Assembly (NCBI GenBank): GCA_964490875.1
Contig: CAZBEF010000007.1
Span: forward strand, 17,299 to 81,298
From: CAYYYG01 sp964490875
GTDB lineage: Bacteria > Patescibacteriota > Microgenomatia > UBA1406 > GWC2-37-13
Reading direction: 5' to 3'
Length of the DNA: 64,000 bases
Below are positions 1-10,570 of this stretch, in pieces. Under the pieces are notes generated by a model. That model had not been told where the DNA came from. It did no database searches and saw only the letters and a program-made list of their open reading frames with translations. The first letter of the stretch is position 1, and the number at the start of each line of letters is the position of its first letter. The translations under genes were made by a program, and so were the position numbers.

Positions 1-726
1 GCTGCACAAGACAAAGTAGTTCTTGAATTAGCAAGAAAATCTATGTTGCAAGAGTTAATCGATTCTACCGGTATGACTCCTGAATCTTTAGATGTTTCTC
101 GTATTACGGGAGAATCACAGATTGGTACAATAAAAGCTCTTGAGGCGGTACAGCAGTATGTTGATCCTTTATCTGCGACTAATGTATGTGATGTGCCTTC
201 AACCTACAGAGTTATCCAACTTGATAAATCTTCGTCTTTAATAGCTGTTCCTACTCATAATAGTGATACTCTTGACAGTCTCAGAATTGCTACCGGGGCG
301 AGTAAGGTATGTGAGATGGAAAAAGGCATTGAAAACTGCAGAAATGGTCAGGGTATTGGTGAAAATAAACCATTATCACCAAATAAAGGATATAGGATAT
401 ATGATGCTACGTACGATTTTGTAATGGCAGGCGATAGAGTAGCACATAATGAACAATCGGCATGTAACCTTGGGCCGAGCGGACCTAGTGATTGTGCTTT
501 TCCTTCTCGTCCTTATCCGTTTGGATTGTGTAGTGTGAAGGCTTCAACTTTAGTAGACATGGGGACTAGAAATAATGGGTGTGAAAACGTTACCGTTTCT
601 AAGTCTTTAGATGATGGTACAACTATAACGTTTCCGGGAGAAGATTTTATAATTTCACCTAATACAGAGGCGTATCGGCTGACAAGTACAAAAGATTGTA
701 CACTTACAATTGGCACTACTCCTTAA
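1..726 (+). CDS. C-terminal part of a secreted-looking hypothetical protein (5' truncated)
   Basis: The frame is open from the first base of the window, so the true start lies upstream and only the last 241 residues are visible. The visible part begins with a helical stretch (AQDKVVLELARKS) followed by a Cys-containing, Gly/Ser/Thr-rich region with about eight cysteines (for example CEMEKGIENC and CSVKAS). This composition fits an extracytoplasmic disulfide-bonded domain. There is no C-terminal membrane helix; the end is CTLTIGTTP. I do not recognise a family. It is convergent with two small minus-strand ORFs. Confidence 0.75.
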   Translation, partial: AAQDKVVLELARKSMLQELIDSTGMTPESLDVSRITGESQIGTIKALEAVQQYVDPLSATNVCDVPSTYRVIQLDKSSSLIAVPTHNSDTLDSLRIATGASKVCEMEKGIENCRNGQGIGENKPLSPNKGYRIYDATYDFVMAGDRVAHNEQSACNLGPSGPSDCAFPSRPYPFGLCSVKASTLVDMGTRNNGCENVTVSKSLDDGTTITFPGEDFIISPNTEAYRLTSTKDCTLTIGTTP

Positions 727-729
727 AAA

Positions 730-876
730 TTACTTGCTAAACGAAATAAAACTGGCAGGGGAGTAAGAAGAAGAACTCAGATGCAGTGGCTTACTCACAA
801 AAACAACGAATAACACAATAAGTGCTAGTATAATCCAGTCATTATTCTCCTTGTTTGATGTTAACGATAAACTCAT
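730..876 (-). CDS. Small single-span membrane protein, 48 aa
   Basis: This is a complete 49-codon frame from ATG (876-874) to TAA (732-730). The product has a polar N-terminus (MSLSLTSNKENNDW), a hydrophobic span at about residues 14-28 (WIILALIVLFVVFV) and a Ser-rich tail. It lies 39 bases downstream of another small minus-strand ORF. A TTTATT hexamer 6 bases before the ATG fits the -10/start spacing of neighbouring genes but is weak. Its function is unknown, and a chance ORF cannot be excluded. Confidence 0.4.
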   Translation of the reverse strand: MSLSLTSNKENNDWIILALIVLFVVFVSKPLHLSSSSYSPASFISFSK

Positions 877-915
877 ATTTCAAATAAACTAATATATTCA
901 GCAACGAAAAGTGTC

Positions 916-1089
916 TTATATTCCCGCTGCAAAAACAGTCCAGAAGTCGCTCATCAGTGATCCTTCAAAAAACCGTTTAGTTTTTGCGGAAATCATTTCA
1001 ACAAATCCGCTTATATCCACTGACGGCAGTGTAATATCCTGAGTCCACGGATACGACACGCGAGTTGTGTTAATTAGTAAATGTGACAT
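916..1089 (-). CDS. Small hypothetical protein, 57 aa
   Basis: This is a complete 58-codon frame, ATG at 1089-1087 and TAA at 918-916, filling most of the otherwise empty gap before the LamG array. The product starts MSHLLINTTRVSYPW and continues with an amphipathic stretch (FVEMISAKTKRFFEG) ending WTVFAAGI. A TATTCT hexamer lies 8 bases before the ATG, close to the arrangement used by other genes here. No family is recognised. It may form a unit with the 48-aa ORF downstream. The remaining bases up to 1155 show nothing else. Confidence 0.4.
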   Translation of the reverse strand: MSHLLINTTRVSYPWTQDITLPSVDISGFVEMISAKTKRFFEGSLMSDFWTVFAAGI

Positions 1090-1155
1090 ATAAATTTAGA
1101 ATAAACAGAGCGGATAAAAAATAATGTAAGATACCGTAAGAAAAAGGGAAGAATG

Positions 1156-4100
1156 CTACGGCGATCCGGTTATAGGAGTGAAGTTTACCGAAGATCCGTT
1201 GTTCATGATAGTTTTTATTTGAAGTGGGGTTAATGCATAATTAAATATCCTAACATCATCTATCTGACCATTAAAATTATATTCTGTATTAGGAGTAGCA
1301 TCATCTCCTGCACCGATAATAGTATGAGTTGAAGTATCAGAAATGGCACAAGAATCGGTTTTTGTTTTATCGAGAATTCCATTTTTATAAATTAAAAGGT
1401 CGCTGCCATTATATACTCCTACAACATGCGTCCATGAATTCAAAGGAACAGAGCTAACGCTAGTTGTCCCATATGAACCGCATTCACGAAGAAAATCAAT
1501 TTGTGAAAGACCATTGATATCTAGATACCATTGTCCTGAAGTACCAAAATTATATTTGGAAACGATGCGGCCTGCAGCAGACGGTACACTGGCTGGTTTT
1601 ATCCATGCAGAGATACTGAACGGAACATTCCCTGTGAAATCATAATTATCGCCCAGATCGACAGAGTCATTAGTACCATCAAAGCTTAATGAAGAATTAA
1701 ATTTTCCATTCGCGCCGTTTTTCCATGCTGCGGTTGCTGCACCGGTACATGTTCCGGCTGAAGTATTCGAACCAGTGGCGCCGATTGTAATTGTTCCATT
1801 ATTTCCCGTTGTATTTTCGGTAAGATTAGGGGAGCTGTCATATGCTGTAGTACCCTGGCATTCATCAAATTGGTACCATGCCACCGGCCCGCCATTGTTA
1901 TAATCCCAGGCAATTTGCGCAGGAGTCCGTACATAATTATATATTTTTACATCATCTATAGTCCCGTTAAAGTTACTAGTGTTTGTTTTATGAGCACCGA
2001 TTATAAAATCATTATTACCATCATAAGTAGTATCAGTTCCGTATACACCTGAAAATGCGCTTTGAGTTGTATACGTAACTTCTGCTCCGTTAATATACAT
2101 ATGTATTTTCCTATCAGTAGAATTATTATAAGTAATATAAAAGTGATACCAGACACCTGTTGTTACACCCGTGGCTCTGGATATTGCATTATTTTTCAAA
2201 GATGAATCAAAATAAACAGTTCCGCTGATATTCACTACACCAAAATGCCAAATATGATCATCATTTCTACTTTTACCGGCAATAATTTCACCATTATTAA
2301 CACCAGGTAGAGATTTCAATTTTATCCAGGCTGAAGCGCTAAAATTATTCGGCGGTAAATTACTTAGTGAAGAAGGGTTTGTTACTAATATATAATCATT
2401 GGTTCCATCAAAATCAAGTCCTTTACCAATTTTGCCTGCTACCCAATCCGCCTGAGTCATACTTCCATTCATTGAACCAATATTGTTATTTCCGGAGGAA
2501 TCAATAACGGTGGTTGTACCGTTGCCTTCATCCATTTTGAACCATCCGACTGGAGCATTACATGTTGAAGTATCTCCTGGGACACAAAATGCACGGGCGG
2601 AAGAATTATCGGCTGTTATACCATTTGAAGCAGTTGAAACCACACCCATGACAGTAGACTGCCCTTGGTTATAATCTAATTTAATCTGATCATCGGTAAG
2701 CGCTCCTCTATATATTTTTACTTCATCTATATCGCCGTTGAATTCATCACCATTATCGGTGCCATCACGATCACCGATGTACAGTGAAACAGCATTGGAG
2801 AGGGAACTGGTAGCACCGAGTGATGTATTAGATCCCTCGAGTCTGCCATCAACAAAAATATCAATTTTTGAAGTACCCGTCTTTCGTGCTGCGATATAAT
2901 GCCATGCCTGGTCAAACACATTGGTGGTAGACTGCGCCTGATCATCTGGTGTCCAGCTGGTATCATCATCTATCGCAAATACTACTTTACCACTTGATGA
3001 TCCATAGATTCCATATCCTTGAGATGTTGCTGAAGATTTATTGAGAATGTACTGTGTTCCTGATGCGGTACCATCAGATTTGATCCATGCAGTAAGGGTA
3101 AAATCATCTGCTGCTGCGAAATCAAAGTCATCATCATCGGCACGTGATGCCCATTGGGCAGCATTGCCATCAAATGCTGCTCCATATTTTCCAGATAATG
3201 TAATTCCTCCTGAAGTACCCGAAAATACTAAATCATTGGCATTGATTGAAACATCACAGAAATCATTTGTTCCACCGGAGCAAGTATTTAAAGCTCCTTC
3301 ATCAAACTGCCAGTAGCCAACTTGGGAGCCAATAGGGGAACCACCGATGGGGTGTCCGCCGTTCATATCTTCAATTACTTGTGCAGGAGAGCGAGTGTAG
3401 TTGTAGATACTAACGTCATCGATTTTTCCGGTGAAATCAAAACCACCTAAACCATCTTCACCGATTGTTACATCATAACTAGAGTTAGATATGGTGGTAG
3501 ATAAAGCAATTGTTTTTACTAGAATGCCATCTATATAAAATCGAATATTCGAACTGTCGTAGGTACAAGCAATGTAATGCCAATTCTTATCCAGAGTAAG
3601 CGCATTAGCTGAGTTAGTATTGTTACCGTTTACGTCGCAATAGAATGCTACTCGAGATAATCTGATCGAGTATTCTCCTGTGCCATGACTCCCTTTCGCA
3701 ATAATTTCTCCAGAATCACTATCTCCTGCAGCTAGAAGTTGAACCCATGCGCCTAATGTAAAGTTTTGTGAAGTTAGTTTATCATTATCTGCAATATATG
3801 CACTATTATTACTGCCATTAAAGGATAAACCTTTACCAAATTTTCCACTATCCCAACTTGGTGCAACTGTAAAAGCCCCATTGTTTTGATTACCACTACT
3901 ATCAATAATACTTGACCCAGTACCCTCATCCATATTCCATTTCGCCACAGGTCCAGGAGCATAATTGTATAAAGCAGAAATTTCAGAAGGAGAAAGGGCA
4001 CGATTATACAGTCTTGCTTCATCCAAGTCACCTTGAAATTCATATTGGTTTAGATAAGCTGTTGACCACTGACCAAAAAGAACTTTATCAGAGGTGAATT

Positions 4101-5790
4101 TAACTGCTTTTGTAAGATCCCAGCCTTTATCAAAAGTACCGTTTATATAAAATTCAACTCTATTTCCTTTGCTTTTATATACTAAAACTACATGCACCCA
4201 TTCACCAACTGTTGCATTAAAATTAGTAGCTTTATCTGCGTATTCTCTTGTTTCATCTTGGTAACCTATAGAAACCCTAAAATTGTTATATAAGTTGATT
4301 CCTAGATTCGCATTAACGCTATGGTTATGCTTTGCGAATACCCCTTTCAAATTACCAGTTACTAAACTAGGTTTCACCCAAATACTATAAGTTTGATCAC
4401 CACTTAAGTCAAAAGTGTCGCTACTTAAAGTATAATCATCATTACCGTCAAAATGAGCACCGTTACCGAATTTTCCCACGCCATATGTTGTATCTCCTGA
4501 CCAAGAGGCAGAGTGAGAATTACCAGAAAAGTCATTATTTGGAGTAGAAGTTTCATCCATTTTCCAATATCCAACCAGACCCGTAGAGAGATTTTTATTC
4601 ATGTCGGAATTACCCATCGAAACACCAGCACCTTTCACACTTCCGCGAGAATTAAAATCTATTTTTACTTGGTCTGCAGAACGGGCATATGGGTATACTT
4701 TCACTGAATCAATAAATCCATCCCACGGATTAGCAAATCCATTCTCAATTCCTAGCCGGAAAGCGGGGGAAGAGCCAGACAAAGATCCGGCTGTATAGGC
4801 TGTTTCCGTTATCTGTTTTCCATCAATATACAAATATATTTTAGTAGTCGCTGTGTCCTTCACACCACTCACATAATGCCATTGCGAATCGGCGTAACTG
4901 GTGGTGGTACAAGCAGAATTGGCAGGAAACGATCCTGCAGATTGATCTATACCAAAGCATATATATCCGGAAGAATCCATATAGATTTTGTATCCAACTC
5001 CATTGGCATCGGCTCCATCAACACGGGAAATAATAACATCAGTCCCAGCTTGAATCGATGTGTGTTTAAACCAGGCGCTGACAGAAAAGCCTGCCGTTCC
5101 CGGATCAAGTTCTGTGTCTGAAGAGTAGGATTTTGAAACATAATCATTTGAGCCGTCAAACTTCAGACACGATCCATTAACACACAAATCAGAAGCAGTC
5201 CAAGTTGGCGCACTGGTTGTAGTTCCAAGAGTTCCTGAATTTGCATTTAACGTATCATCATTTAAAGTAGAACCATTATTTTCATTCATGCTCCAGGAAA
5301 GAACAGGACCAACTGTTTGTTCTTCTGAAGCGGCAGTTGGACCGGAGTTAGGACTGAAGGTAGATTGAGAAAATTGAGCAGCTTCGGTACCATTTGCTGC
5401 AGTTGAGTTTCCATAATAATGATAAATAATACTTCCACCCGCCGGAATTGACGGCATCAAAACATAATAATCGGTTGAATTCGTATTACACGCACCTCCT
5501 GCAGTATCAATATAATATTTCAGCAATTTACCGGCTGCATCGGTGAATCGAGAGTCTCCGCAGTCACTTTGCATTTTATTGGCAGTAATGAGAGTTGATG
5601 TGTCAATATCCAGTTTTACTTTTTTATTACCATCTGCAGAACCGGTGTTGCCAATTGAAATGGCAACTCTATAGATCCAGTTGTCATCGAACCATCCGGC
5701 GTCCGGTTTTGCATGAGGCCATAACAGCCATGCACCTAAAATCGTTATGATAAGAGGGAAAACAAGGAGCCGGTTCCATTTCAATCTCAT
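1156..5790 (-). CDS. Giant secreted LamG-repeat protein, paralog 1 (1544 aa)
   Basis: Probably an extracellular carbohydrate-binding or adhesion protein. The N-terminus MRLKWNRLLVFPLIITILG is a signal anchor (hydrophobic at about residues 8-24), followed by a DUF2341-like region (about 33-135, ending in an IIYHYYGNS-type motif). Six LamG/ConA-like modules begin near residues 160, 405, 612, 826, 1080 and 1302. Each opens with a motif like VGYWKMDEGTG, has a middle W(H/Y)Y..GV/YIDG core, and closes with a motif like IDDVRIFNYALTPLQI. The protein ends FTPITGSP with no sorting signal or second membrane segment. It is the last of four tandem paralogs and has its own -10 box, so it is probably not dependent on read-through. 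Module 4 is nearly identical in all four paralogs. Ligand unknown. Confidence 0.85.
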   Translation of the reverse strand: MRLKWNRLLVFPLIITILGAWLLWPHAKPDAGWFDDNWIYRVAISIGNTGSADGNKKVKLDIDTSTLITANKMQSDCGDSRFTDAAGKLLKYYIDTAGGACNTNSTDYYVLMPSIPAGGSIIYHYYGNSTAANGTEAAQFSQSTFSPNSGPTAASEEQTVGPVLSWSMNENNGSTLNDDTLNANSGTLGTTTSAPTWTASDLCVNGSCLKFDGSNDYVSKSYSSDTELDPGTAGFSVSAWFKHTSIQAGTDVIISRVDGADANGVGYKIYMDSSGYICFGIDQSAGSFPANSACTTTSYADSQWHYVSGVKDTATTKIYLYIDGKQITETAYTAGSLSGSSPAFRLGIENGFANPWDGFIDSVKVYPYARSADQVKIDFNSRGSVKGAGVSMGNSDMNKNLSTGLVGYWKMDETSTPNNDFSGNSHSASWSGDTTYGVGKFGNGAHFDGNDDYTLSSDTFDLSGDQTYSIWVKPSLVTGNLKGVFAKHNHSVNANLGINLYNNFRVSIGYQDETREYADKATNFNATVGEWVHVVLVYKSKGNRVEFYINGTFDKGWDLTKAVKFTSDKVLFGQWSTAYLNQYEFQGDLDEARLYNRALSPSEISALYNYAPGPVAKWNMDEGTGSSIIDSSGNQNNGAFTVAPSWDSGKFGKGLSFNGSNNSAYIADNDKLTSQNFTLGAWVQLLAAGDSDSGEIIAKGSHGTGEYSIRLSRVAFYCDVNGNNTNSANALTLDKNWHYIACTYDSSNIRFYIDGILVKTIALSTTISNSSYDVTIGEDGLGGFDFTGKIDDVSIYNYTRSPAQVIEDMNGGHPIGGSPIGSQVGYWQFDEGALNTCSGGTNDFCDVSINANDLVFSGTSGGITLSGKYGAAFDGNAAQWASRADDDDFDFAAADDFTLTAWIKSDGTASGTQYILNKSSATSQGYGIYGSSSGKVVFAIDDDTSWTPDDQAQSTTNVFDQAWHYIAARKTGTSKIDIFVDGRLEGSNTSLGATSSLSNAVSLYIGDRDGTDNGDEFNGDIDEVKIYRGALTDDQIKLDYNQGQSTVMGVVSTASNGITADNSSARAFCVPGDTSTCNAPVGWFKMDEGNGTTTVIDSSGNNNIGSMNGSMTQADWVAGKIGKGLDFDGTNDYILVTNPSSLSNLPPNNFSASAWIKLKSLPGVNNGEIIAGKSRNDDHIWHFGVVNISGTVYFDSSLKNNAISRATGVTTGVWYHFYITYNNSTDRKIHMYINGAEVTYTTQSAFSGVYGTDTTYDGNNDFIIGAHKTNTSNFNGTIDDVKIYNYVRTPAQIAWDYNNGGPVAWYQFDECQGTTAYDSSPNLTENTTGNNGTITIGATGSNTSAGTCTGAATAAWKNGANGKFNSSLSFDGTNDSVDLGDNYDFTGNVPFSISAWIKPASVPSAAGRIVSKYNFGTSGQWYLDINGLSQIDFLRECGSYGTTSVSSVPLNSWTHVVGVYNGSDLLIYKNGILDKTKTDSCAISDTSTHTIIGAGDDATPNTEYNFNGQIDDVRIFNYALTPLQIKTIMNNGSSVNFTPITGSP

Positions 5791-5796
5791 GGATTC

Positions 5797-5802
5797 ATTA
5801 TA
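5797..5802 (-). promoter_or_regulatory. -10 box of LamG paralog 1
   Basis: A perfect TATAAT on the minus strand ends 6 bases before the ATG. Transcription would start at or next to the start codon, and no Shine-Dalgarno is present. No clear -35 box. Confidence 0.7.
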
Positions 5803-5871
5803 GTAGTAATATATATAGAAAAAAAGGAAGTATTTATGGATCCCACATCAGGTACGGGTTGACGCTTAATT

Positions 5872-8800
5872 TTATGGTGATCCGGTAATCGGGGCAAAAT
5901 TTACTGCAGAGTTATTATTCATAACCGTTTTAATTTGAGCATCGGTAAGTGCATATCGATATATTCGAACATCATCTATCTGTCCAATAAAAAATTCGCC
6001 TGTTGTATCGGTTGCACCGATATAAACAGTAGCGTTATCTGCATCCGGAACTATACTGCCATTATCTACCCAGTTTCCCGTATATCGCTTACCATTGTAA
6101 TACATCTTTATGGTACTTGAATCTCCTACGGTCATTGAATATACAACATGCTGCCACGTTCCAGTTGTTACCGGTGTTTGGGTTGTGGTATAGCAACCAC
6201 CATCGACTGTACTGAAAATACAAAATTCTAATTGTCCAGCGTAACTTATTTGTGCATAATAACCATTCCCGGAAGCTCCTGGTTTGGCTAATATTGAGGA
6301 ATATGTATTACCACCGATCGGCAAACTAGAAGGTTTTATCCATGCAGAAATAGTCATTGTTTCTCCGCTGGCAAAATCGAAAGCGCTTTTAGTTGAATCG
6401 GTGATACTCACATAGTCATTGGTTCCATCCAAACTCAATGAGGATTTTATTTTTCCATTCACACCATTTTTCCATGCTTCGGTTGCTGCTCCGGTACACG
6501 TTCCTGCAGAAGTATTAGAACCGGTTGCTCCAATCGTAATAGCTCCGTTCATCCCTGTGGCACTAAAATTATTATTCGGCGAACTGTCATAGGAAGTGGT
6601 TCCCTGGCATTCATCGAACCGGTACCAGGCCGCCGGTCCGCCATTGTTGTAATCCCAGGCAATCTGAGCGGGAGTACGGGCATAGTCATAATAACGAACA
6701 TCGTCGATGATGCCATTGAATACTCCTGAACCATTTACACCGCCGATAAAAATCGCAAGCCGTGACTGATATGATAAAGTGCCTGTAGTGGCTTCTTGCG
6801 CAGCTACTTTTCCATCAATGTATATGTATTTATTAGTGCCATCGTAAACAATACTTACATGTGTCCATTTGTTTGCCGTAAGAACATTACCGGTATCTAA
6901 TGAATTATCAGATAAACCATAGCCTTGATGGCGTATTGCGCCACCATCGAGCATTGACATCCGCCAGAAATTGTTAGCTGTTCTTGCGATAATGTACGGG
7001 TTAGATGGCTGGTTTAGTGTTGCAGGATTAATCCAAGCTGACACGGTATAACTGCCGGTTCCATCTAACACTGCAGAATACGTATTGGTAAAACTATTAT
7101 CGTCGGATCCGTCAAATTTTAATCCAGATCCGTGTCTCCCGCGGGTCCACTCTGGATCAGAACTTTCAACACCGCTGCCACTTCCTAGGTATAAAAATAA
7201 ACCATTGTTCATTATATCAGCGACTGTCTGACCGGCATGCTCCTCAAAGCGGAAATCAAGTATTGGCGGATTGCATGTTGCCGTATCTCCGGGTACACAA
7301 TATTCTCTTGATGCGGAATTATCGGCGGTGCCATTTGAAGCAGTTGACTTAGCGCCCATCACCGTAGACTGCCCCTGGTTATAGTCCATTTTAATCTGTT
7401 CATCAGTTAAAGCGCCGCGGTATATTTTCACTTCATCAACATCGCCGTTGAATTCATCGCCATTGTCTGTACCGTCACGGTCACCGACATAGAAGGAGAC
7501 AGCATTGGAGAGAGAACCGGTTGCACCTAAGGATGTGTCTGATCCTTCGAGTCTACCATCAACAAAGATATCAATCTTTGAAGTACCTGTTTTTCTTGCT
7601 GCGATGTGATGCCATGCCTGGTCAAAGATATTGGTTGTCGACTGCGCCTGATCATCGGGAGTCCAGGAAGTATCATCATCTATCGCAAACACTACTTTAC
7701 CCGAAGAAGATCCATAGATACCATATCCTTGTGAAGTTGCTGAGGATTTATTGAGGATATATTGAGTCCCCGACGCAGTGCCGTCTGTTTTTATCCATGT
7801 TGTTAGGGTGAAATCTTCTGCTGCTGCAAAATCAAAGTCGGCATCATCGGCACGGGACACATACCGGCTGGCGTTCCCATCCCACGCCCGTCCATGCATT
7901 CCTGAAAGAGTCCATGCGGAGGTAGCCGTTGATAACGTGAGATCGTTGGCATTTGGTGATGTGTCGTATGCAGTGGTACTATTTCCTTCATCAAACTTCC
8001 AGTATCCGACCTGAGAGCCAATGGGGGAACCGCCAACCGGATGCCCGCCATTCATATCTTCTATAATTTGCGCCGTAGTACGTGCATAGTTGTAGATTTT
8101 AATATCGTCAAAGGTTGCGGGAGTATCGGTATCCGTACCGTTGTCAGCTCCGATATAAAAATTATTAATCTGAGTATCTATGAGAGAATAACTGGAAGTG
8201 GTCCCAACACTTACTCCATTAACAAATAATTCCGTAGTACCATCACTGCGCCATACCGCTGCAACATGATACCAAGTACCCACCGTGGGAGCAGAAGTAG
8301 TTATTCTATTGATACTTCCACTATTGCTATACTCAAATCTTAAATTTGATGTTGAAGACTGAAGATAGAGTTCCATCGCATCATTGTCATCGCTTCTTCG
8401 AAGTTGTAGTAATTCTCTATATACGCCGCCTAAACCGCCATTCATCTTGTACCAAAACGAAATAGTCCCCTGATATTCATTTATATTGGCATTTGTAGCA
8501 GAATTGCTTAAATTTAAATAATCGTTTGCACCATCTAATTCTATGGCAGAGCCAAATTTACCGGGCACCCAGGCGCTTGCTATAATTCCGCCACTCATAG
8601 AACCTGAAAGTCCATTTCCAGATTTGTCATAGACAGTAGAAGTCCCTGCTTTTTCATTGAGATCATAATAAACTGAAGTACCTGGTGTCCAATTATACAG
8701 AGACTTCAGTTCAGCAGTAGAAAGCGCGCGGTTATAAGCGCGTACTTCATCTATTGTTCCTTTAAACGTATCACTATTTCCATCCCACGAACCGATATAG

Positions 8801-10518
8801 GCAGCAGCAGCGCCATTGGATGCGAGGGTGTAATTACATGGGGAGCTCACTGCAACTCCATTCACATAAAATGTTGCAACATTGCTGCTTACTACAACTG
8901 CAACGTACTGCCATTGATTCAATGAAACAGCGGCGGTATTTGCTGAACAGCTTTGAAATCCGTTATACATTGTTAATGTTTGTTCTCCGGCATTATTTGA
9001 AATTTCAAACTGATACCCAACAGTACTTCCGCTTTGTCGGGAGAGAATTGTGCCGTAGTTTGCTTCACCCCAGCCAGTAGGATAAATCCAAGCAGCGAGT
9101 GTCATATTCTGAGTGAAATCTAAATTCGTACTTGTTCCTAAACTTATATCGTCATCCGTTCCATCAAACTGAAGTCCTGATCCGTATTTGCCGGTAGCCC
9201 ATGCGGTACCAGAGTTCAGGGTTCCACTCGCATATGAACCAATAGTATTTGTAGTTGAAGATCCGGAGCTTTCATCATGTTTCCAGTAGCTGACAAGACC
9301 GTTAGATAACGATTTATTCACGTCTGAATTACCCATTTGTACACCTACGCCTTTCACACTTCCACGTGAATTAAAATCAGTTTTTACCTGGTCTGCGGAA
9401 CGGGCATAGGGGTATACTTTCACCGAATCGATAATCCCGTCCCATGGATTGGCCGCTCCGTTATCAATTCCTACACGGAAAGCAGGGGATGATCCGCTGA
9501 TAGAAGAGGCAGTTATTGAAGTATCTGCAGCAATCTGCTGACCATCGATATACAGAATTACAGAGGTAGTTCCATTCTTCACTCCTGTTACCTGATGCCA
9601 TTTTGAGTCGGCATAACTACCTTGTGTCGAAGTCGAGCAGGCAGAATCTACAGGGAATGAACCGGCAGTCTGGTCTATTCCAAAACAGATATATCCGGAG
9701 GAGTCCATATAGATTTTGTATCCGACTCCATTGGCATCCGCGCCATCTACTCGTGAAATAATCACGTCCGTACCTGCTTGGATAGAAGTATGTTTAACCC
9801 ACGCACTTACCGAGAAACTACCTGTTCCCGGATTCAGTTCGGTGTCGGAAGAATAGGTCCGCGACACATAATCGTTTGTACCATCAAACTTAAGACAGGA
9901 GCCGTTTACACATAAGTCAGAGGATATCCACGTAGGAGCGCTCGATGTAGTGCCTAATGTTCCGGTGTTGGCATTTAATGTATCATCATTCAATGTTGAA
10001 CCACTTGCTTCATTCATACTCCAGGAAAGAACTGGTCCGGTGCCAGTTTCCTGATTGGTGACATCAGTTATTGCCGGGTCACCACCGCTTGGGGTAAGTG
10101 CGGTAACCGCGGATACATCTTGGCTCGCAGAAGTTGCGGAAGGATTTCCATAGTACACATATCCAATATTCGATCCATTGATAACACTGGGAAAAACAAC
10201 TTCAAATGTTGTTGCTGCGTTGTTGCATGTACCAGTTAATTGGTATTTCAAAAGTTTTCCATTAATATCGGTGAATCGTACATCGTCACAATCGGTCTGC
10301 ATAGCACCATTGCCGATAATTTCTGCGGTATCAAGACTGAAGGTTACTGCCCGTTCTGTAGAAATAGCTGCATTATGAGAAAATGAGATTTTCTGCCGAT
10401 AGCCGTACCCATCATCGAACCAGCCTGCTTCGGGTTTTCCATGCGGCCATAAGAGCCATACACCAATAATTGCGATTAACAGGGGAATAACCAGGAGCCG
10501 ATTCCATTTCAATCTCAT
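5872..10518 (-). CDS. Giant secreted LamG-repeat protein, paralog 2 (1548 aa)
   Basis: Same plan as its neighbours: signal anchor (MRLKWNRLLVIPLLIAIIG), a DUF2341-like region at about 33-130, six LamG modules, and the end NFAPITGSP. Module 1 (with GYKIYMDSSGYICFGIDQ) and module 4 (with GYGIYGSSSGKVVFAIDDD) closely match paralog 1. Modules 2, 3, 5 and 6 have their own sequences; module 3 carries FWYKMNGGLGGVYRELLQLR and module 5 YIIARTANNFWRMSMLDGG. The linkers between modules (GGSPIGSQVGYW, CVPGDTATCNPP, NNGGPAAWYRFDECQGTTSY) are conserved. Likely cell-surface, anchored by the N-terminal helix or released after cleavage. Substrate unknown. Confidence 0.85.
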   Translation of the reverse strand: MRLKWNRLLVIPLLIAIIGVWLLWPHGKPEAGWFDDGYGYRQKISFSHNAAISTERAVTFSLDTAEIIGNGAMQTDCDDVRFTDINGKLLKYQLTGTCNNAATTFEVVFPSVINGSNIGYVYYGNPSATSASQDVSAVTALTPSGGDPAITDVTNQETGTGPVLSWSMNEASGSTLNDDTLNANTGTLGTTSSAPTWISSDLCVNGSCLKFDGTNDYVSRTYSSDTELNPGTGSFSVSAWVKHTSIQAGTDVIISRVDGADANGVGYKIYMDSSGYICFGIDQTAGSFPVDSACSTSTQGSYADSKWHQVTGVKNGTTSVILYIDGQQIAADTSITASSISGSSPAFRVGIDNGAANPWDGIIDSVKVYPYARSADQVKTDFNSRGSVKGVGVQMGNSDVNKSLSNGLVSYWKHDESSGSSTTNTIGSYASGTLNSGTAWATGKYGSGLQFDGTDDDISLGTSTNLDFTQNMTLAAWIYPTGWGEANYGTILSRQSGSTVGYQFEISNNAGEQTLTMYNGFQSCSANTAAVSLNQWQYVAVVVSSNVATFYVNGVAVSSPCNYTLASNGAAAAYIGSWDGNSDTFKGTIDEVRAYNRALSTAELKSLYNWTPGTSVYYDLNEKAGTSTVYDKSGNGLSGSMSGGIIASAWVPGKFGSAIELDGANDYLNLSNSATNANINEYQGTISFWYKMNGGLGGVYRELLQLRRSDDNDAMELYLQSSTSNLRFEYSNSGSINRITTSAPTVGTWYHVAAVWRSDGTTELFVNGVSVGTTSSYSLIDTQINNFYIGADNGTDTDTPATFDDIKIYNYARTTAQIIEDMNGGHPVGGSPIGSQVGYWKFDEGNSTTAYDTSPNANDLTLSTATSAWTLSGMHGRAWDGNASRYVSRADDADFDFAAAEDFTLTTWIKTDGTASGTQYILNKSSATSQGYGIYGSSSGKVVFAIDDDTSWTPDDQAQSTTNIFDQAWHHIAARKTGTSKIDIFVDGRLEGSDTSLGATGSLSNAVSFYVGDRDGTDNGDEFNGDVDEVKIYRGALTDEQIKMDYNQGQSTVMGAKSTASNGTADNSASREYCVPGDTATCNPPILDFRFEEHAGQTVADIMNNGLFLYLGSGSGVESSDPEWTRGRHGSGLKFDGSDDNSFTNTYSAVLDGTGSYTVSAWINPATLNQPSNPYIIARTANNFWRMSMLDGGAIRHQGYGLSDNSLDTGNVLTANKWTHVSIVYDGTNKYIYIDGKVAAQEATTGTLSYQSRLAIFIGGVNGSGVFNGIIDDVRYYDYARTPAQIAWDYNNGGPAAWYRFDECQGTTSYDSSPNNNFSATGMNGAITIGATGSNTSAGTCTGAATEAWKNGVNGKIKSSLSLDGTNDYVSITDSTKSAFDFASGETMTISAWIKPSSLPIGGNTYSSILAKPGASGNGYYAQISYAGQLEFCIFSTVDGGCYTTTQTPVTTGTWQHVVYSMTVGDSSTIKMYYNGKRYTGNWVDNGSIVPDADNATVYIGATDTTGEFFIGQIDDVRIYRYALTDAQIKTVMNNNSAVNFAPITGSP

Positions 10519-10524
10519 GATTTC

Positions 10525-10530
10525 ATTATA
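10525..10530 (-). promoter_or_regulatory. -10 box of LamG paralog 2
   Basis: A perfect TATAAT on the minus strand ends 6 bases before the ATG. No Shine-Dalgarno is visible; expected to give a leaderless mRNA. Confidence 0.7.
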
Positions 10531-10570
10531 GTAGGATTCAGACAGGAAATGAATATTAATAGATGATTTT

